A stretch of 6,499 nt of DNA from Treponema sp. GTDB taxonomy: Bacteria; Spirochaetota; Spirochaetia; Treponematales; Breznakiellaceae. Below are positions 1-6,101 of this stretch, piece after piece (position 1 is the stretch's first letter; every line of letters starts with the position of its first letter). The stretch lies in assembly GCA_031278025.1 (NCBI GenBank), contig JAITLF010000328.1, positions 1-6,499 on the forward strand, given 5' to 3'. The notes beneath the pieces were generated by a model. The model ran no database searches and was not told where the DNA came from. It saw only the letters and a list, made by a program, of their open reading frames with translations. Both the position numbers and the translations under genes were made by a program.

Positions 1-175
1 ATTTCTGGAACTCCAAGACTTCATTTCTGGAACTTCAAGACCTCATTTCTGGAAGTTCAAGACCTGGGTCTGGAACTCCAAGACCTGGGTCTGGAACTTC
101 AAGACCTGGGTCTGGAACTTCAAGACCTGGGTCTGGAACTTCAAGACCTGGGTCTGGAACTTCAAGACCTGGGTC
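1..175. repeat. Left tandem array of 21-22 bp units
   Basis: Taking AGAC as the unit start, there is a partial unit at 1-15, two 22-bp units (16-37, 38-59), five 21-bp units (60-80, 81-101, 102-122, 123-143, 144-164) and a truncated unit (165-175) that runs into GC-rich sequence. Units 81-164 are identical. The 22-bp units carry CATTT-type sequence where the others carry GGGT. Each 21-bp unit contains two interlocking dyads: AGACC-TG-GGTCT (perfect arms) and TCTGGAA-C-TTCAAGA (one mismatch). The 21-bp units leave all six frames open; the minus strand reads (LEVPDPG)n. That frame can be followed from a TTG at 382 to a stop at 35-37, where the 22-bp units break the phase. There are no unique spacers, so this is not CRISPR. 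The array may extend left of the window. Function is unknown. Confidence 0.95.
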
Positions 176-212
176 CGCGGCGCGCGGGGAGCGGGCCCGC
201 GGCGCGCGGGGA
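175..212. repeat. GC-rich 22-bp direct repeat at array edge
   Basis: The 16-bp string CCGCGGCGCGCGGGGA occurs at 175-190 and again at 197-212, giving a 22-bp period. The spacer contains the palindrome GCGGGCCCGC (191-200). It directly joins the inner end of the left array, whose last unit is cut at AGACCTGGGTC. A comparable GC-rich tandem repeat lies at the inner end of the right array, so this looks like part of a composite element and not chance composition. No function is assigned. Confidence 0.8.
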
Positions 213-371
213 ATGGCGCGGCTGCCGGCAGGAAGGCGGCTAAGGGGCCGGGGCCGGATTCGCCGCCCCGGCCCCGGCAGGATAGGGAACGGGGCATCCC
301 AACGGCAGAAGCCGGCGCTAACCGTCTGGCCCTCTTCCCCTTTTTTAGCGTAAGGTAGTTGCAATACTTCA
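213..371. other. Unassigned leader region upstream of gltX
   Basis: No convincing gene is seen here. A minus-strand open frame from 382 crosses it into the left array, but its translation is low-complexity Arg/Pro/Ala and has no recognisable domain. A weak promoter candidate for gltX is TTTTTT (341-346), a 16-nt spacer and AATACT (363-368). It is poor as a -35 element and offered only as a possibility. Confidence 0.4.
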
Positions 372-422
372 GGCTGTTTCAAGCCGCCGGGGGGCGCATC
401 CCTTCCTCCGGCTGAAACAGCC
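372..422 (+). promoter_or_regulatory. Long inverted repeat in gltX 5' leader
   Basis: GGCTGTTTCA (372-381) is perfectly complementary to TGAAACAGCC (413-422). The stem extends inward by GCCG (383-386) pairing with CGGC (409-412) if A382 is bulged, giving about 14 pairs closing a 22-nt loop. The loop is G-rich then pyrimidine-rich and could pair further. The structure ends 6 nt before the GGGAGGA ribosome binding site (429-435). There is no T-run after it, so it is not a standard terminator. It could be an RNA hairpin affecting gltX translation or mRNA stability, or an operator for a dimeric regulator. No T-box features were recognised. The structure is clear, the role is inferred. Confidence 0.65.
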
Positions 423-441
423 CCGCCTGGGAGGAATATCT

Positions 442-1938
442 ATGGAAGTCCGAAACCGGTACGCGCCCTCTCCTACAGGGCTGCAGCATATAGGGGGGAT
501 ACGAACCGCCCTCTTCAACTACCTCTTTGCCCGCGCCCACGGGGGCGCCTTCATCCTGCGTCTGGAAGATACCGACCGCACGCGGTTTGACCCGGCGTTT
601 GTACAGAACCTTTACGACGCCTTTGGCTGGCTCGGCCTTAACTGGGACGAAGGCCCGGACATAGGGGGGCCTGTGGGGCCGTACGTCCAGTCGGAACGGT
701 TTGCCCTGTACCGAAAATACGCCGGGGAACTCCTTGAAAGGGGAGAAGCCTACGCGTGTTTTTGTTCCGCCCAGCGGCTGGAGGACGTACGGAAGGCCAG
801 GGAAGCTGCCCGTTCCCCGGAGGCCGGCTATGACCGGCTGTGCCGGGGCATCCCGGCGGGGGAGGCGGCCAGGCGGGCGGCGGCGGGGGAGCCGCATACC
901 ATCCGCCTTAAAATCCCCCTGGGGAAAAGCACCCGGTTCACCGACCGGCTGTTAGGGGAAATCGAATGGAAAAACGACGACGTGAACCCCGATCCGGTAC
1001 TCCTTAAGTCGGACGGCTTCCCCACCTACCATTTGGCAAATGTGGTGGACGATCACCTTATGGGGATAAGCCATGTGCTGCGGGCCCAGGAATGGCTTTC
1101 GTCCACCCCCCTGCACACAATCCTCTACCATGCTTTCGGGTGGGAGCCGCCGGAATTCTGCCACCTCCCCCTGGTGATGGGGCAGGATGGGAAGAAGCTG
1201 AGTAAGCGCCACGGGGCAACAAGCATAGACGAATTCCGCCGCCAGGGCTATTTGCCCGAGGCGCTGCTCAACTATGTCGCCCTCCTGGGGGCCTCCTACG
1301 AAGAAGGAAAGGATATTTACACCCTTAAAGAGCTGGCGGAGCGGTTCAGCCTGGATAAGCTCACCAAGGCGTCCGCCGTCTTTGATTACAAAAAGCTGGA
1401 ATGGTACAACGGGCAGTACATCAGGATGAAGACCGATGAGGAGCTCGCGGCCCTGGCCCTGCCCTATGCGGCGGAGGCCGGGCTGTTCGGCAAGGCCGGG
1501 GACGGGGGGCGCCCGGAGGACCGGGCGTTGTTTACCGCCGCCATAGCCCTTGTCAAGGAGCGGGTCTCGTTTTTGGGGGAGATCCCCGGCAAGCTGGGCT
1601 ACCTCTTTAGGGACCCTCCGGTTCCGGCGGCGGCGGAGTTTATTCCCAAAAAGGCGGACCTGGCGCGGACGGTGCGGCTTTTGGAAATTGGGCGGGACCT
1701 CACCGTCCCCCTGGCCGGCTTGAAGGACGCGGACGCGGAGGCGGAAGCGCTGGTAAAAGAACGGGCGGAAAAGGAGGGGGTAAAGATCGGGGATCTGTTA
1801 ATGCCCCTCAGGGTAGCCGTTACCGGGGCGCGGGTCAGCCCGCCCCTTTTCGGGTCGCTGCGCCTTTTAGGGGCGGAACGTTCCCTGGCGCGGGTGGACG
1901 GCGCCTTGAAGGTCCTGCGGGCAGCCCTTCCGTTATAA
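442..1938 (+). CDS. gltX: Glutamyl-tRNA synthetase
   Basis: This is a class I aminoacyl-tRNA synthetase that attaches glutamate to tRNA(Glu) in the cytoplasm using ATP. The 498 residues match the usual bacterial GluRS length. The N-terminal YAPSPTG-x2-HIGG signature (residues 7-19) is the HIGH-type ATP site. LRLEDTD (39-45) is typical of the family. CFC (107-109) with Y130-x3-C134 resembles the zinc-binding insert. The KLSKR loop (252-256, within GKKLSKRHG) is intact. The C-terminal part is the anticodon-binding helical domain. The start is well set by GGGAGGA at 429-435, 6 nt before ATG. The gene converges on the sirtuin gene, and its last six bases overlap that gene's end. Whether the enzyme is discriminating or also charges tRNA(Gln), as in organisms that use GatCAB, cannot be read from the sequence. 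The N-terminal sequence reads like treponemal GluRS. Confidence 0.97.
   Translation: MEVRNRYAPSPTGLQHIGGIRTALFNYLFARAHGGAFILRLEDTDRTRFDPAFVQNLYDAFGWLGLNWDEGPDIGGPVGPYVQSERFALYRKYAGELLERGEAYACFCSAQRLEDVRKAREAARSPEAGYDRLCRGIPAGEAARRAAAGEPHTIRLKIPLGKSTRFTDRLLGEIEWKNDDVNPDPVLLKSDGFPTYHLANVVDDHLMGISHVLRAQEWLSSTPLHTILYHAFGWEPPEFCHLPLVMGQDGKKLSKRHGATSIDEFRRQGYLPEALLNYVALLGASYEEGKDIYTLKELAERFSLDKLTKASAVFDYKKLEWYNGQYIRMKTDEELAALALPYAAEAGLFGKAGDGGRPEDRALFTAAIALVKERVSFLGEIPGKLGYLFRDPPVPAAAEFIPKKADLARTVRLLEIGRDLTVPLAGLKDADAEAEALVKERAEKEGVKIGDLLMPLRVAVTGARVSPPLFGSLRLLGAERSLARVDGALKVLRAALPL
1933..1938. other. Convergent stop codons overlapping in a palindrome
   Basis: The gltX end reads TTA (1933-1935) TAA (1936-1938). 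The sirtuin gene on the other strand also reads TTA then TAA across the same six bases, because they lie within the palindrome GTTATAAC (1932-1939). The two genes share their final two codons and leave no room for an intergenic terminator. Confidence 0.95.
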
Positions 1939-2760
1939 CCGGGCATCCAACCCCTGAAACACGGTTTCAAGGTCGGCAAATTTAAGGGCGGCAAACCGGT
2001 CCAGGGGGGTTTCCATGTTGTTGACGATGACGAGCTTTCCGCCGGAACGGATAACCGCCTGGGGAAGACCGGCAGCGGGAAATACCGTAAGGCTTGTCCC
2101 CAAAACCAGCATCAGGTCCGTTTCCCCGGCCGCCCGTTCCGCCTCTTCCAGGGCCCGGACGGGGAGGCCCTCCCCAAAGAAGGTGATGGCCGGCTTGAGG
2201 ACCGCGCCGCATTTTCCACACCGGGGGAGTTTCCCGGCATGAACCAGGGCGGCGGTTTCCGTGAACCCCAGCAGGTCCGTCTCCGACGGGTTTACCCCGC
2301 CTTTGGCGGCGGCCAGGGCCTCCACCCTCCTCAGATTCGAACAGCGGCGGCAGTAGTGGACGGACGGGGAACCGTGAATCTCGATGACCCGGCGGCTGCC
2401 CCCCTTCTGGTGGAGCAGGTCGATGTTTTGGGTGATCACCGCCTTGAGGCGCCCCTGCTTCTCCAGTTTCCCCAAAGTCAGGTGGACAATCGAAGCCTTT
2501 TTTTCATTCAGATTATAGATGAACGAACCCGCCGCTTTGTAATAGAAGGAAGGGTCCCGGTTGAAATAGCCAATATCAAAGATTTTTTCGGCGTCCATCT
2601 CGTTGTAGAGCCCGTTTTTGCCCCGGAAATCCCGTATGCCCGACAGGGTGCTTACCCCGGCGCCGGTAAGGGCCGTACAGTACCGGGCTTCGCAAATCAT
2701 CCCGTAAAGTTTTTCGATTGAGCTTTGGGTTAAACTTTCATCTGAATCATGATCACGCAT
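1933..2760 (-). CDS. Sir2-family NAD-dependent protein deacylase
   Basis: A sirtuin removes acyl groups, classically acetyl, from lysines using NAD+, giving nicotinamide and O-acyl-ADP-ribose. With the ATG at 2760 the protein is 275 aa. The NAD-binding GAGVSTLSGIRDFRG motif is at about residues 33-47, TQNIDLLHQKGGS at 110-122, and the catalytic histidine in IEIHGS at 129. Structural zinc cysteines are two CxxC pairs (137/140 and 181/184). LKPAITFFGE ends near 197, GTSLTVFPAAGLP spans about 221-233, and IVNNMETPLD follows. All core motifs are present, so the enzyme is probably active. The Tyr/Arg pair of desuccinylase-type sirtuins is not evident. An in-frame TTG at 2868 would add 36 Arg/Pro-rich residues outside the conserved domain. 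ATG 2760 is preferred, with a GGAG (2774-2777) about 13 nt upstream, a rather long spacing. The gene is transcribed toward gltX. Its targets cannot be inferred. Confidence 0.93.
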   Translation of the reverse strand: MRDHDSDESLTQSSIEKLYGMICEARYCTALTGAGVSTLSGIRDFRGKNGLYNEMDAEKIFDIGYFNRDPSFYYKAAGSFIYNLNEKKASIVHLTLGKLEKQGRLKAVITQNIDLLHQKGGSRRVIEIHGSPSVHYCRRCSNLRRVEALAAAKGGVNPSETDLLGFTETAALVHAGKLPRCGKCGAVLKPAITFFGEGLPVRALEEAERAAGETDLMLVLGTSLTVFPAAGLPQAVIRSGGKLVIVNNMETPLDRFAALKFADLETVFQGLDARL

Positions 2761-2880
2761 ATTTATCAAACAACTCCATTGTGGCCGGTTTATTGAGAAG
2801 GGCCGCGGGTTTTCCGGCGCTGATGCCCAGGGGCTCCGGCCCGCCTGGATTCGCCGCCGCACCGGCAAACTCCCCTCAAT

Positions 2881-2928
2881 AAAAAGAGTATACCAGAAAA
2901 AGAGTATACCCGAAAAAGAGTATACCCG
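2881..2928. repeat. Three tandem 16-bp repeats (AAAAAGAGTATACC-)
   Basis: Three units occur at 2881-2896, 2897-2912 and 2913-2928. The second and third are identical (AAAAAGAGTATACCCG); the first differs only near its end (CCAG). Each has an A5 tract and the palindrome GTATAC in otherwise GC-rich DNA. On the minus strand each reads TATACT, a close match to a -10 box and correctly oriented toward the sirtuin gene, but no good -35 element lies at the right distance for any unit. They could be repeated operator or iteron-like binding sites in the control region between two divergent genes. Role unknown. Confidence 0.85.
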
Positions 2929-3016
2929 CCCCGTGCCGCATTGATCTATTGCGCAGCGTTAAGATCTTTTACCCCCCCTCTTGAAATCGGAATTGCCGGG
3001 CCCGTGATGCCACGGA

Positions 3017-3046
3017 TTGACACGATACAAGGCGATGGTTGATCAT
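3017..3046 (+). promoter_or_regulatory. Candidate promoter of the three-gene operon
   Basis: TTGACA (3017-3022) matches the sigma-70 -35 consensus exactly. With an 18-nt spacer, GATCAT (3041-3046) is a modest -10 element (4 of 6). Transcription would begin near 3053, just before the 8-bp repeats, leaving a leader of about 58 nt to the GTG at 3111. This fits the chosen start and argues against the upstream TTG at 3039, which overlaps the -10 region. The rest of 2761-3016, apart from the 16-bp repeats and the sirtuin ribosome binding site, shows nothing recognisable. Confidence 0.45.
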
Positions 3047-3062
3047 CAGGGCATTCTTTTAT

Positions 3063-3094
3063 ACGGCTATGCGGCTATACGGCTATGCGGCTAT
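3063..3094 (+). repeat. Four 8-bp tandem repeats in operon leader
   Basis: The units are ACGGCTAT, GCGGCTAT, ACGGCTAT and GCGGCTAT (3063-3094), followed by GCGGCGGA. They lie between the candidate promoter and the ribosome binding site of the propeller gene. ATG codons arise at the unit junctions in more than one frame (3069, 3085, 3093). Because 8 is not a multiple of 3, a copy-number change would shift any reading started upstream. It would also change the spacing between promoter and ribosome binding site. Confidence 0.85.
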
Positions 3095-3099
3095 GCGGC

Positions 3100-3104
3100 G
3101 GAGG
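3100..3104 (+). promoter_or_regulatory. Ribosome binding site fixing the GTG start at 3111
   Basis: GGAGG at 3100-3104 lies 6 nt before GTG (3111). None of the other in-frame candidates (TTG 3039, ATG 3069, ATG 3093) has a comparable site upstream, and starting at GTG places the membrane segment at the usual N-terminal position. Confidence 0.75.
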
Positions 3105-3110
3105 GAGCGC

Positions 3111-4226
3111 GTGGTAAACGATAAAAAAAAATACCGCTTCTTAATCGGTTTTGTGATTGTCATTGTCTATTTCTTTGTTGCCGCCAGGCCCATACCGGTG
3201 GAAACGGTTCTGACGCCCCAATGGCTCACTTCCCTGGAATCGGGGTATCCCCTCTATTTTGAAGACGGAAACGGGGTAAGCGGCAGGAATGCGCCGGAAC
3301 CGGCGGCGGACGGCGGGCAGTTGTTTCCCTTTACCCTGGGGGATCGTTTCGGCTACTTCAACAGGAACGGCGGCTTTGCCCTGAACCAGAAGGCCCGGGG
3401 CAATGTTTCGGTCTCGGAAAACTATTGGGCCGAGTACGCGGCCATTCCCCAAAACGTTGAAATCAGGGATCCCCTGAATGAGATTCTCGCGGAGGTTGCC
3501 GAACCCCAGGGGTATCCCTTGTTCATTGACAACCGGTTCTTCCTTATCAGCGAGGAGCAGAATTCCCTTACCGCCCTGGACAACGAGGGAAACCCCCTGT
3601 GGACCTATGATTTTGCCGCTCCCCTCACCGGCATAGACGCCGCCGCAGGCTTGATTCTGGCGGGGTCCCTGGACGGGACGGTGGAACTGCTGGACCAGTC
3701 GGGCAGCCGGGTCTTTTCTTCCGAAATCGCGGGTTCCCGGTATTCGGCTATCTATGGCTGCCGTATCTCCCAGGACGGGTTACGCCTGGCCATCATTTCC
3801 GGGTTTGACGATCAGCGGTTCCTGCTCCTGGAACGCTTTGGGGATTCTTACAAGGTGGCCTACCATGAATTCCTTGCCGACGGGTTCCGCCGCCCGGTTT
3901 ATATTTCCTTCATCGACCATGACCGGTGGGTTGCTTTTGAAAGTGAAGGATGCCTGGCGCTCTACAACATCGGCGCCCGGAACTCGATCAAACTTCCCCT
4001 GGAAGGAAACGTCGTCGCCCTGGACAGTTCCGGGATGGATGACCGGCTCTTTGCCGTTACTTCCCAATCGGAACGGAAAAAACAACTGGTAGAAATCAGG
4101 CTGCCACGGGACGTTATCATGCAGGCGCCCTTCTCAAGCGAGAACGTCTTTCTCAGCAGGCAGGGGGAACATCTTTACGTAGGGGGCGGTTCCACGATAG
4201 CGTCCTTCGCCCTGAGCAGGAAGTAA
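3111..4226 (+). CDS. Membrane-anchored beta-propeller-like protein
   Basis: The specific function is not recognised. From GTG 3111 the product is 371 aa. A short Lys-rich cytoplasmic tip (VNDKKKYR) is followed by one hydrophobic segment (about residues 9-25), so the protein is probably an N-terminally anchored inner-membrane protein facing the periplasm. Residues about 140-370 consist of short beta-rich segments reminiscent of PQQ/WD40-type propeller blades, for example SLTALDNEGNPLWTYDF (152-168), LILAGSLDGTVELLDQSG (181-198) and CLALYNIG (281-288). Such propellers usually serve as protein-interaction scaffolds. No enzymatic motif is visible. The gene is first in a tight operon with a LytM-like gene 27 bp downstream, suggesting a joint envelope role. 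An A9 run lies at codons 4-7. An extension to TTG 3039 is open but would be translated from the 8-bp repeats and is disfavoured. Confidence 0.8.
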   Translation: MVNDKKKYRFLIGFVIVIVYFFVAARPIPVETVLTPQWLTSLESGYPLYFEDGNGVSGRNAPEPAADGGQLFPFTLGDRFGYFNRNGGFALNQKARGNVSVSENYWAEYAAIPQNVEIRDPLNEILAEVAEPQGYPLFIDNRFFLISEEQNSLTALDNEGNPLWTYDFAAPLTGIDAAAGLILAGSLDGTVELLDQSGSRVFSSEIAGSRYSAIYGCRISQDGLRLAIISGFDDQRFLLLERFGDSYKVAYHEFLADGFRRPVYISFIDHDRWVAFESEGCLALYNIGARNSIKLPLEGNVVALDSSGMDDRLFAVTSQSERKKQLVEIRLPRDVIMQAPFSSENVFLSRQGEHLYVGGGSTIASFALSRK

Positions 4227-4253
4227 GCGGATACCCGCGGTTGGAGGCAAGCG

Positions 4254-5174
4254 ATGAAGAACGTAAACAAAACCGAAAGAGCCGTCCGGGGACATGCCGC
4301 CAGGGGACGGCGCGTCCCCTGGCATCTGGCGGGAGCCCTGGGGATTCTGGGTATCCCGGCCATGTTCGCCATGGACTGGCCGTCGGCGGAGGCGGTCATG
4401 ACCGCGAATTTCGGCGGCAACGACAAGGGCCTGCCCCATGTGGAAATCACCTTTGTGGGCGAAGGGCCGGTCAGGGCGGCTGGGGAGGGAGAAGTCATTT
4501 TCGTTAATACCCCCAGGAGCACGGCTTCCCGCATCCCCTCGCCTATGGGCGCCTGGGTAGCCATAGATCATGGGGACGGCCTTATCAGCATTTACAGTCA
4601 TTTGGCCGATCCCCAGGCGATCCCGGTTCCCGACCACCCGGAGCAAGGCAGGGTTATCGCCGCGTCCGGACGATCGGGCTGGTCAAACCGGGAAGGGTTT
4701 TCCTTCGGCCTTTTCGACCGCAAAGAACGCCGGTGGATCAACCCGTCCATGATCATCACTCCCTTTGCGGATACCATACGGCCGGTGATCCACTCGGTGG
4801 AACTCTTCAGCGCGGACGGCAGGGTTTTCAACCCCGCATCGACGAAAAACCTCCCCCAGGGACGGTATACCCTTTCCGTCTACGCCACGGACACCCGGCT
4901 CAACGAGGAGTCCCCCCTGGCGCCGTACCGCATCATCGCTTCCGTCAACGGCCAGGAACGCGGGGACCTGCCTTTTGAAACCTATTCGGCACGGGACGGG
5001 GTACTTATGGTGGCCCGCAACGGCATGGTTCCCGTCCGCCAGGTCTATGCCCGCCATCCGGCCTTCGAGGTAGGGGATCTGTGGTTTACCCGCGGGCGGG
5101 CTGTCCTGGAAATCATCGTTCAGGACATCCTGGGGAATTCCCGGAACGTTACGTTCAACCTGCGGATTGATTAA
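4254..5174 (+). CDS. Degenerate LytM/M23 peptidase-like envelope protein
   Basis: The 306-aa product starts at ATG 4254, with GGAGG (4243-4247) 6 nt upstream. Residues about 22-47 form a hydrophobic signal or anchor segment after a basic N-terminus, possibly ending at SAEA. Residues about 50-165 follow the M23 (LytM) pattern: GPVRAAGEGEVIFV (71-84), WVAIDHGDGLISIYSHL (101-117), GRVIAASGRSGWS (132-144) and INP (162-164). The zinc site is missing: the first motif reads H62-V-E-I-T66 instead of H-x3-D, and the HxH of the GPHLHFE motif is replaced by F149-S-F151. Y114-S-H116-L remains. It is therefore probably a non-catalytic LytM factor, comparable in principle to EnvC/NlpD amidase activators. 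Residues about 175-306 form a beta-rich, Ig-like C-terminal region (IRPVIHSVELF near the start, IIVQDILGNSRNVTFNLRID at the end) of unknown ligand. The stop overlaps the next gene's start. Confidence 0.85.
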   Translation: MKNVNKTERAVRGHAARGRRVPWHLAGALGILGIPAMFAMDWPSAEAVMTANFGGNDKGLPHVEITFVGEGPVRAAGEGEVIFVNTPRSTASRIPSPMGAWVAIDHGDGLISIYSHLADPQAIPVPDHPEQGRVIAASGRSGWSNREGFSFGLFDRKERRWINPSMIITPFADTIRPVIHSVELFSADGRVFNPASTKNLPQGRYTLSVYATDTRLNEESPLAPYRIIASVNGQERGDLPFETYSARDGVLMVARNGMVPVRQVYARHPAFEVGDLWFTRGRAVLEIIVQDILGNSRNVTFNLRID

Positions 5175-6039
5175 GACCTGGTCCACGCCCGCCGCCGTTC
5201 AGGCGGAACGGCCCGTTCCCTGCGCCCTCTGCGGCGGCTCCCGTTTTAAGAAACATTTTTCCTGCGGCAGTTTCAGCTATGTCCGCTGTACCGGGTGCGC
5301 GCTGGTGCAGATAAACCCCCAGCCCGTCCCCGCCGCCGTGCGGGACCGCTACGGGGCGGACTACCTTTCCTATGAGCAGGCCAACGAGGCGGCGTTTCTG
5401 CGCCTTCAGGAGCTGGCCTTACAGGACGCGGGTTTTTTTGACAACCGGCAGGATCATCCCGCGGACCGGGAGCCGCCCGCGGTCCTGGACATAGGCTGCG
5501 CCACCGGCGCGCTTCTTGCGTCCCTGCGGGCAAAAGGCTGGCAGGTTACGGGGGTCGAAATCTCCCGGCCCCAGGCGGAGTACGCCCGGCGGCAGCGGAA
5601 CCTTGACGTCAGGACCCGGCCCCTGGAAGAAAACCGCTTTCCCCCGGACAGCTTCCGGGCGGTTCTGGCCTCCCACCTCATCGAACACCTCAACGACCCG
5701 GCCTCGCTGGTCCGGGAAGTTTACCGTATCCTGCTCCCCGGCGGCCATTTTTACGTAACCACCCCGAACATCGCGGGTTTCCAAGCCCGCCTTCTGGGGA
5801 AGCGCTGGCGATCCGCCATTTTCGACCACCTCTACCTCTTTTCGGCAAAGACCCTTCCCGCCCTGCTCAGGCGGCATGGCTTTAGGATAGAAAAGACGGT
5901 TACCTGGGGAGGCCTGGCCGCCGGCCTTGCCCCGCCGCGGATCAAAGCCTGGGCGGACCGGGCCGCGAAGAAGCTGAACGCGGGAGACGTGATGATAGTG
6001 CGGGCAGGGAAACCAAAGGCGGATTTTGCGGAACCTTAG
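5167..6039 (+). CDS. Zinc-ribbon class I SAM-dependent methyltransferase
   Basis: The 290-aa protein is predicted to transfer a methyl group from S-adenosylmethionine; the substrate is unknown. Two CxxC pairs (C19/C22 and C41/C44) form a likely zinc ribbon, as in several methyltransferases of sugar or small-molecule pathways. The Rossmann fold follows: motif I VLDIGCATG (106-114), acidic E131 in GVEIS for the ribose, then FPPDSFRAVLASHLIEHLNDP (158-178, motif II region) and LLPGGHFYVTTPN (189-201). A C-terminal region has DHLYLFSAKTLPALLRRHGF (220-239). No transmembrane segment is seen, so it is probably cytoplasmic. The start is TTG 5167, overlapping the LytM gene's stop by 8 bp with no strong ribosome binding site, which implies translational coupling. 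No other plausible start lies before the first CxxC. Its place in an envelope operon hints at modification of a surface glycan or lipid, but that is inference. Confidence 0.88.
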   Translation: MIKTWSTPAAVQAERPVPCALCGGSRFKKHFSCGSFSYVRCTGCALVQINPQPVPAAVRDRYGADYLSYEQANEAAFLRLQELALQDAGFFDNRQDHPADREPPAVLDIGCATGALLASLRAKGWQVTGVEISRPQAEYARRQRNLDVRTRPLEENRFPPDSFRAVLASHLIEHLNDPASLVREVYRILLPGGHFYVTTPNIAGFQARLLGKRWRSAIFDHLYLFSAKTLPALLRRHGFRIEKTVTWGGLAAGLAPPRIKAWADRAAKKLNAGDVMIVRAGKPKADFAEP

Positions 6040-6090
6040 CCGCCAGCCGCGAACAGCGCGAAATCACCCGCCCCCCCGCCGGCGTTTTTT
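6040..6090 (+). terminator. Possible terminator after the operon
   Basis: A T6 run (6085-6090) follows GCCGGCG (6078-6084). CGCCAGC (6040-6046) right after the stop codon could pair with it with one mismatch, but the loop would be over 30 nt, so this is a weak rho-independent candidate. The inner CGCCGGCG is palindromic without a loop. Confidence 0.3.
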
Positions 6091-6101
6091 CAACCCGGAC
6101 C

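Noticed and set aside
1..178. CRISPR array
   Set aside because: The units are contiguous with no unique spacers, and no cas genes are present; the same applies to 6177-6499.
300..441. T-box riboswitch upstream of the synthetase gene
   Set aside because: No T-box antiterminator sequence, specifier-loop arrangement or terminator was seen; only a single long inverted repeat.
379..897. Minus-strand 172-aa open frame opposite gltX
   Set aside because: It lies antisense to a well-supported gltX, has no domain or ribosome binding site, and reflects GC-rich codon bias.
2239..2721. Plus-strand 160-aa open frame opposite the sirtuin gene
   Set aside because: It is antisense to an intact sirtuin with all motifs and has no recognisable protein features.
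2761..2868. N-terminal extension of the sirtuin to TTG 2868
   Set aside because: The 36 extra residues are Arg/Pro-rich and outside the conserved domain; ATG 2760 gives a normal-length sirtuin.
3039..3110. N-terminal extension of the propeller gene to TTG 3039
   Set aside because: It would translate the 8-bp repeats and overlap the likely -10 element, whereas GTG 3111 has a GGAGG at ideal spacing and a standard N-terminal membrane segment.
4134..4646. Minus-strand 170-aa open frame across the propeller/LytM junction
   Set aside because: It is antisense to two supported genes that each have clear starts and motifs.
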